This document shows, piece after piece, positions 1 through 12,500 of a stretch of DNA of 64,000 bases. The notes under the pieces were generated by a model that was not told the origin of the DNA, did not search any database, and saw only the letters and a list, made by a program, of their open reading frames with translations. The stretch's first letter is position 1. Each line of letters opens with the position of its first letter. Position numbers and translations under genes: made by a program. This DNA comes from Annona cherimola (taxonomy: Eukaryota > Streptophyta > Magnoliopsida > Magnoliales > Annonaceae): contig CM059971.1 of the NCBI GenBank assembly GCA_030490835.1, positions 27,149,817 to 27,213,816 of the forward strand. Direction: 5' to 3'.

Positions 1-3000
1 TCTTAATTGGATCTCGTCCAATTTTTTTCTTTTTCTTTTCTTTCTCTTTCATCACCTAAACATATACCCATCATCATTCATAATGGACTCATCCATAACA
101 TCATAAATCATCAACTTCTCATATTATTCATAACTTCGTAATTTTATACAACATATACCCTTTTTCATCATATCCCGTTAGGGAATCTATTCATACAAAA
201 ATCTACTAACCTTTGTAGATTCTTCTTTTTCCTTTAGCAACTCATGCTCTTCATCTCTTGTCTTTCCCTACACCTGTCTGAGGTTGGGAAAACAAAACAT
301 GAGTCGAAACTCAATAAGCAAGCATTTTTCATTTTAAATGCATTCCTCTCCATTCAGTAGACGACACTTACCAAGTGATCAACTACCAACGGAATAGAAA
401 CCTTTTCGTAAACCATTTTTGGAAACCTTTCATAAACCGTTCATGTAAATTATTTGTAAATGCATTTCTCTCCATTCAATAGGAGACACTTAGCAAGTGA
501 TCAACTATCAATGGAATAGAAATATTTTCATAAACATTAGATGTGCAAATGCTTCCTTTCCACTCTTGACATAAACCTTTGTGTGCGGGTACGCTAGCCT
601 AGGGACATCTCACATAGCATGGTCCAATACGCCGGCTGTCTCTGACTTGGCCTCATCAAGGGGAACTTCTCTTCCTCTTGACGCCTACATGGTTCCTACA
701 TGCATGACTTTTGATTTTTCCGACATTATATACCTCTTACACCAGGTAGCTTGTCATTCTCATGTAGAGAATTATTTGCATCATCTCTTAAAAATATCTT
801 TTGAAATCCATGTGTGCAAATACTTTCTTTCCATTCTTGACATAAACCTTTGTGCGCGGGTACACTAGCCCACGGAAGATCTCACATAACATGGTCCAAT
901 ACGCCGGCTGTCTCCGACTTGGCCTCATCAAGGGGAACCTCTTTTCCTCTTAACGCCTACATGGTTCCTACATGCATGACTTTTGATTTCCCAAGCATTA
1001 TATACCTCTTACATCAGGTAGCTTGTCATTCTCATGTAGAGAATTATTTGCACCATTCATTTAAAAACATCATTTCAAATTCATGCTTTCATTTTCAATC
1101 AATGTATGAAAATGCAATGCATTCATTCACACATAACATTCCTTTGCCTCCACCTCTGGGGAGGACGCCGTCGGCACACAGCCCATACGACTCGGCAATA
1201 GTGAAGGGGGACCCTCTGATCCGCTTTCTACCTCCACCAAAGCCTCTTCCTTATACATCATACATGTGCACATGTCCATGAACATCACATAATATCAATA
1301 TGTCGGCATAACTTTTCATAAAAACTCATAAACATTCATCATTTCAAAACATTATAGGAATGACCACCCTTAAGCACATTTCATAAAATACTTGGAAATA
1401 AAATCATATTTTCAAAAGGGTTTGCTTGTTTACAATGAAAAAATAAAATCACATTTTCAAAGTTGTGCTTGCTTACAATGAAGCAATAAAATCACATTTT
1501 AAAAAAAGTTTTCTTGCTTACCTCCTCAGTCTGTGTCCTCCACCTTTTCCTTTCCTTTTCCTATACAAGAAAAAATGATATTTTATGTATATCATATCAT
1601 GTCTTAGTTTACATCCCATGCATGCTTTATAATCATCCATTATCTCATTTTTATAGAGGTTAATCTTATAAATACACTTGGTCATTTCCTCCTTATATGG
1701 ATTTTTATCCATAAATTCTTTAAAAATTTCATCCATATATCCTCATAAATATATAAAAATAAATCTCAATTTTTTTCCCAAAATACGTTGTTCACTATTC
1801 ATGGCACTGTAGCAAATTACTGTTCACGTTTACTATTCATCCGAGGTTATCTAGATAAATAAATCATTTTCTCCATATACTAAAAATCAACATAAATTCA
1901 TTTAAGCATAATCCTTAATTCCAAAAATTATGAAATTAATATATCATTATTCCAACATCATATTTATCATATTCATATATCCCAAATCATCATTTATCAA
2001 ATTTGGAGCATTATTTCCACATATCATATATGATTTCCCCGAATGCTTTATCTTTGCTCCAAATTTTTCGATGTTTCGGTATGATTCCAATTAAGCATTA
2101 TAACTTTACTTATTTTTTCATGCTTAGGAATTATCTAAGCATGATTTTACCCTACTTATCATCCAAAAGAAATTTGGAAAGAATCCCCTTACCTGAAGTA
2201 GAAAATCTCTCCTCCAACTTGCCCTTTCTCTCTCTAACCTTCTCTCCTTCTCTCCCTAAGGCCAAAAACGAATTTTGGGGGTTGGAAATGCTCAATGGAG
2301 CTGGAATGGGTGTGCCTTGGTCATTCACCATGCTCCCCTATTTATAGTGTTGCATTTTTCACATATTTGCAATTTACCCCCTTGCTCGAGGTATTTAATT
2401 CTAAATATTTTTTCCCAAATTCCATGCAATATTTTGAGCCTTGTGCAGCCACCCTAATCAGAATCTCCTGCCCCCTATCTAGCCTCTATTTATTTATGAT
2501 TTTTTATTTATTAAAATTAATTATTTTAAAGCTAATTCATCTCAACCGTTGATTTTTGATAAGATTGATTTTGGGCCATTGGATTTGGTCCCAAAAGTCC
2601 AAGCTCCAGCAGCCATAGCAAATTTTCATTAATTATTTATCCATTTAATTAATTAAAATTTATCCAAAGTCAAATGCTAATTAATGAAAAAGTAAAGCTA
2701 CTTTTTTATCTTCAAATGACGTTTAATCTTGACCCTTAATTCATGATTTTTGATCAATCTTGGATACTCATCATGTTCATCATCATATTTTGGCCATCCA
2801 TAAAAAATTTCATCTCAATCCAATGTCCGGATTGCAAGATATAAATTTTTCTTCATTTTACTTCAAAAATCCATCAAAAATTCGAAAATATTAAATAAAT
2901 CAAAAAGTGGCTATTTTGTCCTTTCGTGGGAAGCTTCCTTTTTCATCTTTTATGATTAAGTTAATCCAAAGTGATTAACTTAACATATTCCTTAATCCCA

Positions 3001-3163
3001 CATTTACTATTCACATGCACTATTCATCCGAATTTCATAAATAATTATTTTAACATCTACTCCCTCATAATTTCATATTTCATGAATACATATATTTCAT
3101 TAATACATTACCTAGGTTTTACAACCCTAGGGTTTTATACATGTCTAAGATTGGGGTGTCACA
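1..3163. mobile_element. Large LTR, family A (left end outside window)
   Basis: This segment is collinear, with small indels, with the complete family-A LTR at 58201-61585. Base 1 here matches about base 100 of that LTR, so roughly 99 bp lie to the left of the window. It ends GGGGTGTCACA at 3163, matching the terminal GGAGTTTCACA of the other copy. No primer-binding site follows 3163, so it is either a solo LTR or a 3' LTR. LTRs over 3 kb with this GGGGTGTCACA-like end are typical of plant Ty3/gypsy elements, but no protein is present to prove the superfamily. Short open frames inside it (for example 581-868 and 850-1281) are not genes. Confidence 0.85.
541..1082. repeat. Tandem duplication (2 x ~271 bp) inside family-A LTR
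   Basis: The segment beginning TGTGCAAAT...TTGACATAAACC recurs about 271 bp later (TTGACATAAACC at 566 and at 837), with the same GCGGGTAC, CCAATACGCCGGCTG and CTCATGTAGAGAATT landmarks. The LTR at 58201 carries the same two-unit array (about 58845-59390), so the duplication is older than both insertions. Confidence 0.85.
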
Positions 3164-3570
3164 TATATGTAGTCAGCTAATTTGCTAGTTTGTTAAATCT
3201 TGGCTAACTACATGTCGACATTAACTAAAGTTACTTTAACAAACTTTTATCTCATTGATTCATGAAATTCTAATCAACACAACCTTGGTTAAGTGTGCTT
3301 AAGCCACAGACTAATGGATGACATCTCCCTACAAATGCTAACAAGCTATTCAAATTTTCCACAATTCTGGTGTTTCATACAAATAAATGTAGTTGTCTGC
3401 ATGTACAATCTACTAGTTTAATTCATCGGACAAAAAATATATATAGAATTTGAGCTTACCATAGTCTATTATTACGTTGGACCCTTGCAAGTCATCTTCC
3501 CATGATACTATTTGGATGCCCCCTGCCATTGAATTAGTGGCAACGATGGTCGTATCCATGGCATGTATTG
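3164..3570. other. Intergenic, nothing recognised
   Basis: AT-rich sequence between the family-A LTR and a decayed family-B LTR. The open frame at 3413-3601 on the minus strand has no recognisable domain. Confidence 0.5.
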
Positions 3571-5172
3571 TGTTGTGAAATAAATAATTGATCAAACACA
3601 ATCCATGTTTTAATAATTAACAACCTAAATTTGAGAAATCTAAGAGACTAACAAGTGTGTTAAGTTGTTACATGATAGAAATTTTCAAAAATAAGTCATG
3701 AAAGATTAAGTTGTAGAGTCGAGTCTACTTAAGCATCAACTTAGGTTAAATTAATACTCAAGTCGACTCCAGCATCAACTTTAACTAGCATTTTTCAGAA
3801 AGCAGTGAAATTATGAATGCGTGAACAGGCAAAGTCACATCTGAAGTTGACTTTGCATGCGACTTGGGTGAAGTCGCAACCCAAGTCAATTCTGCAAGTG
3901 ACTTGGATGGACCTCTGGATTCTGATGCTGAATTTAAAGAAGTTAAGTGGCGCCTCAAGTCGACTCCAATGGGCGACTTGGGTGAAGTTCTAAATAAATT
4001 CGACTCAGTTATGCTACTTGGGTTGAGTTGCAACTCAAGTTGACCCCAGGATTCAACTTAAATACAAGATAATTCAAAACAAGTAGTCTCAAACTAAATT
4101 ATCAACAAGAAAAGTTCAAGCAATTCAGGTTTTGAAAGAGTAAAGATGAATGTCGCATATTGATAAAGCAAGACATCAAAGTGCCTTCCAAAGTCTGATT
4201 AACGATGAGACAAATGAAGAAGAACTTAAGAAAAATGCTTATATCCAAGGCAATCAATTCATGAAGACTTGAAATTCCAAAGAGCATATTGAGCAATGAA
4301 ATCGCAACCCAAGTTTACTTCACTTGCAACTTAGGTCAAGTCTTAAACCAAGTTGACTCTAAAATGAAACTTGGAGCTGGGAGCAAGGAGAAAACCTTTG
4401 AGAAGAAAGTGATAAAGACCATAATCGCAACCTAAGTTGAATCCAATCTATGACATGGGTGAAGTTACACCAGAAGTTGACTCTGAGCGCGACTTGGATC
4501 ATAATGGTGAGAAAAATTCTAACGTTAGCACATTAAATGCACTCCACCTATCTCGTAATGTTGGAATTTATACCTTCTATTTAATGCTCATTAAATGAAG
4601 TGAAAAAGGTTAGCTAGAGCATCCATGAAGCTTTCACCTTCCAACCTACAAGTATTCAAGCAATCATTAAAGTGTTCCACAAGAAGAACTGTGCAATTCA
4701 ACTTACAAATGCTAAATCTTACCATCAACTTCAAGCTCTACAAATTCTTTTTTACACTAAAATGTTTTTTGCAAAATCCGTAAAGTGTAAAATCTTCTTT
4801 TAATTCATTCTTTTGTGACTTTACTTGGCTTGGTGTTGGAGATCAAGGACAAGTGAAGATAAGTAGTGTGTGGTTGGAGTATGACTCATCGTATACTTGT
4901 GTTATTCTTATAAAGGCCCCTTAAAGGTAAAATCTAGAAGAGAGTAAAGACTTTAATTATAGTCTTGTGGATATAGTAAAACTTAAGATGCAAGAGTGTG
5001 TTCTTGTATCTATCATTATTATTTTGTCTGCTCTTCTTTTCTCCATGTTTTCATTTAAGGAGACTTAATTCAAAAGGGTTCAAACTCAATATGCCAAAAG
5101 AAAATTAAAACAACCTAATTCATCCATCCTTTTTTGCCCTCCTTATGGGTGTTGCCATCGTATGTGAGGGCC
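3571..5172 (+). mobile_element. Decayed family-B Copia LTR (probable solo)
   Basis: It starts TGTTGTGAAATA and follows the order of the intact family-B LTRs: ATGTTTT-AATAATTAACAA near base 35, degenerate GTCGAC/CGACTT arrays (3720-4520), TCTAACGTTAGCACATTAAATGC promoter remnants, GTGTAAA-ATCTTCTTTTAATTC, a 'GGCCCCTTAAAGGTAAAATCTAGAAGAGAG' block, and an AACCTAATTCATCC end. The right terminus is eroded. TATTG before 3571 and TATTT at 5173 are a possible 4-of-5 target-site duplication. Many CpG sites have been lost, so this is an old insertion. Confidence 0.65.
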
Positions 5173-5720
5173 TATTTGGTCGTAATGCATCTCTACCGTC
5201 TTTAGGTCCCTGCATTCCATCTTGTTCTCTAGCTACAAAACTCCACATGTTGATGAAGCTAGCATTCTACCATATAGGAGGTGGTGGTTGTCTCCCCTTC
5301 ATGTATGGTGGCTCCATATGGTAAGCGGCGGCTCTACGGAGGCAAACCTCTTCCCCCATTTCTTGGACCATGGAAAGTGGTGGGTTAACGATTGGTGTGG
5401 CCATACTGTTACCATTCCTTAATGCCTCGATATGCATCGGAGTGGCCTATCTCTGCCTAATAGGCTTCTTAGATTGTGTGCTCGGTCAAGGCTTGCATAT
5501 TAGACTAAAACTCCGTCACCTGCTAACTTAATGTCCGTGTCTCCCAACTCATCCCTTGCATCTTTTTCTTTTAATTTATGCCTTATCCATTATCTGCCTT
5601 AGAGATTTTTCTAAATCCTCAAATTTATGCTCAAATTCAGCCACCTTCTCGGTGTTGTCTTATTCCATGCAGATGAACCTCTCTTCCTGCATTCTTCTTA
5701 TGAGGAAGCATTATTTGGAT
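5173..5720 (-). other. Decayed sequence, possibly a minus-strand coiled-coil gag remnant
   Basis: On the minus strand near 5575-5715 a Glu/Lys-rich stretch (RMQEERF...EKVAEFEHKFEDLEKSL) reads like a coiled coil, as found in retrotransposon ORF1/gag proteins, but it is interrupted by stops and no zinc knuckle or catalytic motif follows. The plus-strand open frame 5222-5422 is not recognisable. I infer decayed retroelement sequence. Confidence 0.25.
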
Positions 5721-6103
5721 TGATAAGGATCACAGTGGAAGCACACTCTCTAATGTAGGATCGAATAAATAACAGCAAGATCAAACATAAGAAAATACTA
5801 AGATTTACATATAACACTCTTCAAGCAAAGAAGAAAAAACAATGGAAGAATACCTCATGTATATTCTCTAGATGTCTCACATACATCTCAAACAAAAATA
5901 CTCTAATAACCTCCCTCTCTTACATCCCAATGAGACATCTCTTGAGGTTCCACCGAATCTCTAACTGATACACCTATAAATAAGGCTCCAATGGGTGCTT
6001 GCGTAATACCGTATGTAATCCCGATCCCACACGACCAAAGTACGCGAGCTACGGAATCCCAAATTCACTCAACTAAACTATGCAGAATGCAAGACATCTA
6101 ACA
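5721..6103 (-). mobile_element. 383-bp LTR on the minus strand (3' LTR of an element to its right)
   Basis: Read on the minus strand it begins TGTTAGATGTC at 6103 and ends CTTATCA at 5721. It contains a TATA-like CTTATTTATAGG and a T-rich 3' half, and is directly preceded by the polypurine tract CTATGGTGGAGATT. TG...CA ends plus an adjacent polypurine tract make it a 3' LTR of Copia size. No second copy lies in the window. The element's 5' end appears to be lost where the family-B LTR begins at 7291. Confidence 0.6.
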
Positions 6104-6117
6104 AATCTCCACCATAG
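6104..6117 (-). promoter_or_regulatory. Polypurine tract of the minus-strand element
   Basis: CTATGGTGGAGATT on the minus strand lies directly against the TGTTAG LTR start, the position used to prime plus-strand DNA synthesis. Confidence 0.5.
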
Positions 6118-7290
6118 CTTAAATTTTATGTACATACTCTCCAACTTGCTTAGGGACATCAAACTTGCAATTAATCATGCATCAGCTACAAATAACATGA
6201 ACTACATTCCATTTTCAAACACCATCGCATTCATAAGACTTCTCAGGCTCTCCATGATCCAATGGTTGTGCTTTCTTAGGATCTCACAACCACCGTCTAA
6301 TGCGAAACTTAGGAAACCTAGTTTATTCCTATGTGCTCTTCATGTATCTTTAGCATCAACACCATCATAGAATATCAAAACACTAGATCTACTCAGGAGC
6401 CATAGCTTCAAAATAGATCAAACTTGATTCCTCTTGATTGACCTCAATTTACGTGATCCAACTTGACCATGTCTAATGATGTAGCATCTTCTTAATCTAC
6501 ACCAATGATAAGAAGCACCATACCTTACCTTATTCAGATTTACACATCAATGCAGAACAACTGTAACTCCATGAAGTCCATTCACTCCACCTTAATCTAA
6601 ACCATCTATCAAATCTGCACAATTGAAGCAAAATCTACCTAAACAAGTATCACCATCACATTTAGAGCACCCGAAAACATAAAAATTCAAACCTGGATAA
6701 TGAAAATCTAACTCCAAGAACATCCAAATCAAACTGCATGTACACGACTCCCATGCTCCACCATGCACCATAAAAAATTTATCACCTTCTAACTTCTTTC
6801 CAGAGTATTCTTCTAGCAACTTCTCTTAAAAAAACCTATATCATGCTGCCTCCTCTCCCCTATATGACTACCCGGACTGTCAAACCACTGATCAGCTCCA
6901 ATTGAAGGAGCTCTCGATGGATTCTATCATTGACGACTTGTGTTGCCGCACTTAAAAACTTTTTAGATTGATGAAAAATCTCTTCCAAAACCTGCTACCA
7001 TTGCTAGTTCTTCTTCTTCTTCTCTGATTACACGACATTGCCACCAATGAGTTGTTGCTCATCTTAACACGATGAGACAACACTGCTGATGTCATCGAGG
7101 TCAATCATCGATTTTTTCACTGCCCACCATCCATGCTACTTGTTGTCAATCATCCTCATGTCTGGCCACTAATCTATAAAATTGTCTCACCATTAAATCT
7201 GTTATCGTTTTCACCATTATCAATAAAAATTTATTTACTACAATCACTAGATTTGTGCCATTACCGCCAACACAGCAATTGCTGATCACA
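6118..7290 (-). mobile_element. Non-coding internal region upstream of the minus-strand LTR
   Basis: Belongs by position to the element whose 3' LTR is 5721-6103. The 75-residue open frame at 6592-6819 (minus) has no reverse transcriptase or RNase H motif. Lack of any pol motif over about 1.2 kb suggests a non-autonomous (LARD/TRIM-like) element or only its 3' untranslated part. Confidence 0.35.
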
Positions 7291-8560
7291 TGCTTACTTT
7301 AAGAATGATTAATTTGATTTCGATGATTAACAAATAATTGAAACATTATTAAACAGGATCTAATAAATTTGTCTAAGTGTTCTTAAATATTTTGTCTCTA
7401 ATTATGCGTATAAAAATGAAATGTGAAATAATTTAAGTTTCAAGAGCTCAAGTTCATGAATTGCAAATTCAGCAAAGTGAAGTCTTAGCCTAAGTCGACT
7501 TCGCTTGCGACTTGGGTGAAGTCCCATAGCCAAGTCGACTTCACCCGCAACTTTAGAGTTCAGACAGATAGCAAAGTGAAGTCTCAACCCAAGTTGACTT
7601 CACTTGCGACTTGGGTGAAGTCTCAACCTACGTCGACTTCGCCTGCGACTTCAAAAGTAAAATTCTGAATAGCAAGTAGATAACAAGTTTTAACAAGATG
7701 AAGTCGCATCCCAAGTTGACTTCACCCATCTGAAGTCGACTCCACTCATCCATAGTCGACTCAACTTGCAACTTCAACTCGTAACGATCGAAAATTCGAA
7801 CGTTGGAGCTCTAGATGCACTTGAACCTCCACTTCAAATGGCTAGATCATTTTTTCTCTATATATACCATTGATGTATGAATGTGAAGAGAATGGAGGAG
7901 GAGGAAAGAAAAAGAAAAATACAAGATGAGCTTACACATTCCATTATTCTAAAGTATTGAAGCCTTTTTGAACAACTATTAAAGCTTCAAGTACTACTAC
8001 TTCCAAATGCGCTTACAAGATTATCATCTCAACATGATAAGGAGCTTGCGGAGCTGATTGATTACACATTGTAAAGTGTAAATTCTCTTTTATTTATTTT
8101 GTTTCAAGAAAAAGAAAAACAGGGAGTTGGTTTGAGTTTGTCTCACTAACGGGTTTTGCTTGATTAGTTTGAGTTTGTCTCACCAACAAATCAGACTTGG
8201 TTGGTTAAAGTTGGTCTCACCAACAAGTGACTATTTTATATGCCCCTAGAGCTAGGATCTAGAAGAGATCGAGTGCTCTAGATTGTATTGAATATACAAC
8301 AGTGGAACCCAAGACACAACTGGTGTGTGCTTGGAAGAGTAGAGTAGAGAAGGTTGCTCGAACCATTTTACATTATTGTCTCTTGTTTGGTTTAATTGCT
8401 TGCATTTTATATTTCATTTGCACCATGTCATTCTATTTCATAGCATGTTTCATCAGAGGAATTAAATTTACAAGGGGTTAAGTTTTAATTTACTAAAAAA
8501 ATTTTTAAGAACCCAATTCATCCCCCCCTCTTGCGTTTTGCCATAAACTCGGGACCAACA
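7291..8560 (+). repeat. 5' LTR of element 1 (divergent family B)
   Basis: Ends CTCGGGACCAACA at 8560, as other family-B LTRs do, and contains GTCGAC arrays (7490-7770), CGAACGTTGGAGC and TATATATACC promoter remnants (7785-7867), GTAAAGTGTAAATTC (8070) and CCCCTAGAGCTAGGATC (8223). The left end is inferred from the position of GATGATTAACAAAT (7322), about 40 bp inside the other LTRs, and may be a few bases off. It lacks the GCGCGCC motif. Confidence 0.6.
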
Positions 8561-8649
8561 GGTTCCACCGCTCTAAGCTAAAAACTAGCAACCTGGATGC
8601 ATCTTTGGCACAAATCATCCTTTTTTGCAACCATGCAATTGTATGACGC

Positions 8650-9560
8650 GAAGAGGAATGTATGTCAATGAAGAGGCTTCATAAACAAGCAGCTCTTCAA
8701 CCGACAATTTTGAAGCAGCAAACTGCGCAAGAATATGCTGTATGGCACGAATCGAACAAGAAGAGGATCTGTTGTGTTTGAACACGACAGAAGTTTTGGA
8801 AGAACAAACTATCTCAACAAAATGCACAAGTAACGAAGAGGTAACTTCTAAACCTTGCCATTCTCAATCTAGCTATTTTTCTTTTCATGAATGCCTCAAA
8901 TGTACTGAATTAGAAGAACTACAAATTGCATATGATTCATTATATGAGGAAATCAAAAAGCTAGGAAACAAGTTGTCATTAAAGAGACAACAATGTAACT
9001 TTGTTATTATTGAAAATGGAAAACTAGCTGAAAAATCAATAAAACTAAAAGAAGAAAATGAATCATTGTTGAAAGAGGTAGAGAAATTGAAAAAGGAGAA
9101 CGAATCATTAAATGAATCGTTAGCAAAGTTCTCTAATCCAGGAGAAAATATAAAAATGTTTTTGAACATAACTGCTCAAACAGATAAAAGAGGCCTTGGA
9201 TATTACACATTTGAGCAAAAAGGAAGTGGCAAATCAAATGTGCCAAAACTTGAGAAATATAAAACTAAAAATGCACCAATATACAAGCCACAAAGGAAAA
9301 ATGTTATGTGGACTAGAAGGCCAACGTTTGAACCATCATATACTTGGAGGCCTACTCCTAGATTACCAATGGCTTGCAATTTCTGCAATAAAATGGGTCA
9401 TAAAGCATACAAGTGTAACTTTAAGAAATTGTATGACCATGGTGCAAAATTAGTTTGAGTTCCAAGGAACACAAGATTTGGGCTTTTTAAGTTAGAGCAG
9501 CAAAAATTGAATCATATTACTAACCCAAATGGACCCATAAAATGTGTACCAAAGAGATGA
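8650..9560 (+). pseudogene. Truncated Copia gag (C-terminal part), element 1
   Basis: Reading frame 3 encodes the C-terminal part of gag: a Lys/Glu-rich coiled coil (about 8900-9130, ELEELQIAYDSLYEEIKKLG onwards) and one CCHC zinc knuckle, CNFCNKMGHKAYKC (about 9375-9416), which would bind retroelement RNA in the virus-like particle. Homology to the gag of element 2 begins near GRGMYVNEE (about 8650), so the N-terminal capsid-like region and the first zinc knuckle are deleted. A TGA at 9456-9458 stands where element 2 has Trp. The frame then runs on to a second TGA at 9558-9560, also found in element 2. Confidence 0.8.
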
Positions 9561-9582
9561 GATTTACTTGTTTATTTTTCAG
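9546..9582 (+). other. gag-pol junction of element 1 (TGA, +1 frame change)
   Basis: Gag frame 3 closes with CCA AAG AGA TGA (stop 9558-9560); pol resumes in frame 1, one base on. Between them is a T-rich run ending in CAG (9580-9582), with GTACCA at 9546. The same layout exists in element 2. See findings for the possible meanings. Confidence 0.7.
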
Positions 9583-12500
9583 ATTTGTTTAAAGGCAAAG
9601 GCAAACAATGTATGGTTCATGGACAGCGATTGTTCAAGGCATATGACTGGAGAAAGAAGTTTATTTCACAAACTTAAGCCTTGCAACGACGGAACGGTTG
9701 CTTTTGGTAATAACGAAAAAGGTAAAATTAAAGGTAAAGAAAATATTTACAGTATTTCAAATGCATGCATGGAAGATGTTTTGTTTATTGAAGGACTCAA
9801 GCACAATCTAATGAGTATTAGTCAATTATGTGATAAAAGATACAAGATTGTGTTTGAATCATCTATATGTAATGTATTTGATGGAGAACATATCATGTTT
9901 AGTGGAAAAAGACATGAAAATATATATTTGGTTTCACTTGATGAACTAGATGGTCAATGTCTAATGGCCATTGATAATGATCCATGGGTTTGGCATAAAA
10001 AGCTTAGACATATAAACATGGGAAATATAAAGACCCTATGGAAAAAGATTTTGGTAGAAGGCTTGCCAAAGTTGAAATATGACAAAGACAAAATTTGCAA
10101 AGCATGTCAATTATCTAAACAACCAAAGATGTCGTTTTCTACCAAAAAGGAAATTTCCACCACTGGGCCACTTGAATTGCTACACGTGGATCTATATGGG
10201 TCATCCGACATTTTAACCATTGGTGGAAAGAAATATGTATTTGTGATTGTTGATGATTTTTCAAGATTCACATGGATAATTCTCTTAGCTAGCAAAGATG
10301 AAGCCTTCTCTATGTTTTCAACTTTTGTAAACTTGATGGAAAATGAAATGCAAAGTACTATTATGTCTATAAGAAGTGATCATGGTGGTGAATTTGAGAA
10401 CAAACGATTCATAGAATTATGTAATGAAAAAAGAATTCATCACACATTTTCTACACCAAGGACTCCACAACAAAATAGAGTAGTTGAAAGGAAAAACAGA
10501 ACTATACAAGAGATGGCTAGAACAATGCTAAATGAGAGCAAATTATCCAAAAAATTTTGGGGTGAAGCTGTGAGTATAGCTTGTCATGTCTTGAATCGAG
10601 TTACCATTAGAGCAATCTTGAAAAAGACCCCATATGAGCTGTGGAAAGGAAGGAAACCAAATATTTCTTATTTTCATGCTTTTGGATGCACATGCTATGT
10701 TTTGAACAATGGAAAAACCAACTTGGGAAAACTAGATGCTAAAAGTGATGAAACAATATTCCTTGGTTACTCATCAAATAGCAAAGCATATAGAGTATTC
10801 AATAAACGAAACTAAGTTGTAGAAGAGTCCATACATGTAGTTTTTTATGAAACTAACCCATACTTTAAAAGAAAGGATGATTTAAGTGATGCAGATGACA
10901 TAGCAAATGGCCTTGAAAGGCTGCATGTAGAAAAGCAAGAAGAATCCATTGAGGAAAGGGTAAGTGAAGGTAATAATTCCTACAAACCTCCAACCGATTT
11001 AAAATTCAAACATGCACATCCAATTGAACAAGTTATAGGGAATGTATATGAAGGTGTAAAAACTAGAAGGTCAAAGCAAAATGTTTGTGGACAATATGCC
11101 TTTGTATCCAAAATTGAACCTTCTAATATTGATCAAGCTCTTAATGATGAAAATTGGATTATAGCAATGCAAGAAGAGCTAAATCAATTTGAAAGAAATC
11201 AAGTTTGGCACCTTGTTCCTAGACCAAATAATTGCACTGTTATTGGCACCAAGTGGGTCTTTAGGAACAAATTAGATGAAAGTGGACTTGTAGTGAGAAA
11301 CAAAGCTAGACTTGTGGCAAAAGGATACTCACAAGAATAAGGAATAGATTTTGAAGAATCCTATGCCCCAGTTGCTATATTGGAAGCAATTCGTATCTTA
11401 CTAGCTTTTGCATCTCACATGAACTTCAAACTGTTTCAAATGGATGTTAAAAGTGCATTTCTGAATGGTTATATAAATGAAGAGGTGTATGCAGAACAAC
11501 CACCTAGATTTGAAGAAAAAGATCAATCTAAATTTGTGTACAAGTTAACCAAAGCATTATATGGATTAAAACAAGCTCCAAGAGCTTGGTATGATAGACT
11601 AAGCAAGTTTCTGATTGATCATGATTTTCAAAAAGGAAAGGTAGACACCACTTTGTTTATCAAATATAAAGAAAAGGATATATTGATTATTCAAATTTAT
11701 GTTGATGATATCATTTTTGGTGCTACTAATGAGACTCTTTGTCAAGAGTTTTCTGAGCTTACGCAGAAAGAATTTGAGATGAGCATGATGAGAGAGCTAA
11801 ACTTCTTCCTTGGACTGCAAATCAAGCAACTAAATGAATGAATCTTCATTAACCAGTCCAAGTATATCAAAGAAATGGTAAAGAAGTTTGGCATGGAGAA
11901 CAGCAAAGGAGCAAACACGCCTATGAGTTCAACAATCAAAATGGATAAAGATGAGAAGGGAAAAGCAGTTGATTTAAAATTGTATAGAAGCATGATAGGT
12001 TCATTATTGTATTTAACTGCTTCTAGGCCTGATATTTTGTTTAGTGTGTGTATGTGCTCTAGATTTCAATCATGCCCAAAAGAATCACACTTGGTAGCTG
12101 TGAAAAGAATTTTCAGATACCTAGTAGACACTACCAATTTAGGACTTTGGTATCCAAAGGGCTCTAATTTTGATCTAATCGGCTACTCGGATGCGGATTT
12201 TGCCGGTTACAAAGTAGATAGAAAGAGCACTAGTGGAACATGTCAGTTTCTTGGAAGCACGTTGGTTTCATGGTTTTCAAGAAAACAAACTAGTGTTGCT
12301 CTATCTACGATGGAAGCCGAATACATTGCCGCCGTGAGCTATTGTGCCCAATTACTTTGGATGAAACAGCAACTTAGGGACTATGGCATGGATTTTAAAG
12401 ATATACCCATCAGATGTGATAATACTAGTGTCATATATCTAACCAAAAATCCTGTATTGCATTCTAGGACCAAGCATATAGACCTTAGACACCATTTCAT

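Noticed and set aside
541..1082. CRISPR-like repeat array
   Set aside because: Only two long units, in a plant LTR; the GTCGAC arrays likewise have irregular spacing and no unique spacers.
581..1281. Two overlapping plus-strand frames (95 and 143 codons) with near-identical protein sequence
   Set aside because: They arise from the 271-bp tandem repeat of the family-A LTR, and the equivalent frames in the 58201 copy are disrupted.
3413..4296. Minus-strand frames of 62-82 codons
   Set aside because: They overlap the decayed family-B LTR and its repeats or intergenic DNA, with no conserved features.
9544..9600. Programmed +1 ribosomal frameshift at AGA-TGA as the gag-pol mechanism
   Set aside because: It works for element 1, where the pol frame is open back to 9541. 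In element 2 the pol frame has a TAA between the TGA and the CAG, so a slip at the TGA would not reach pol there. Kept only as an alternative to splicing.
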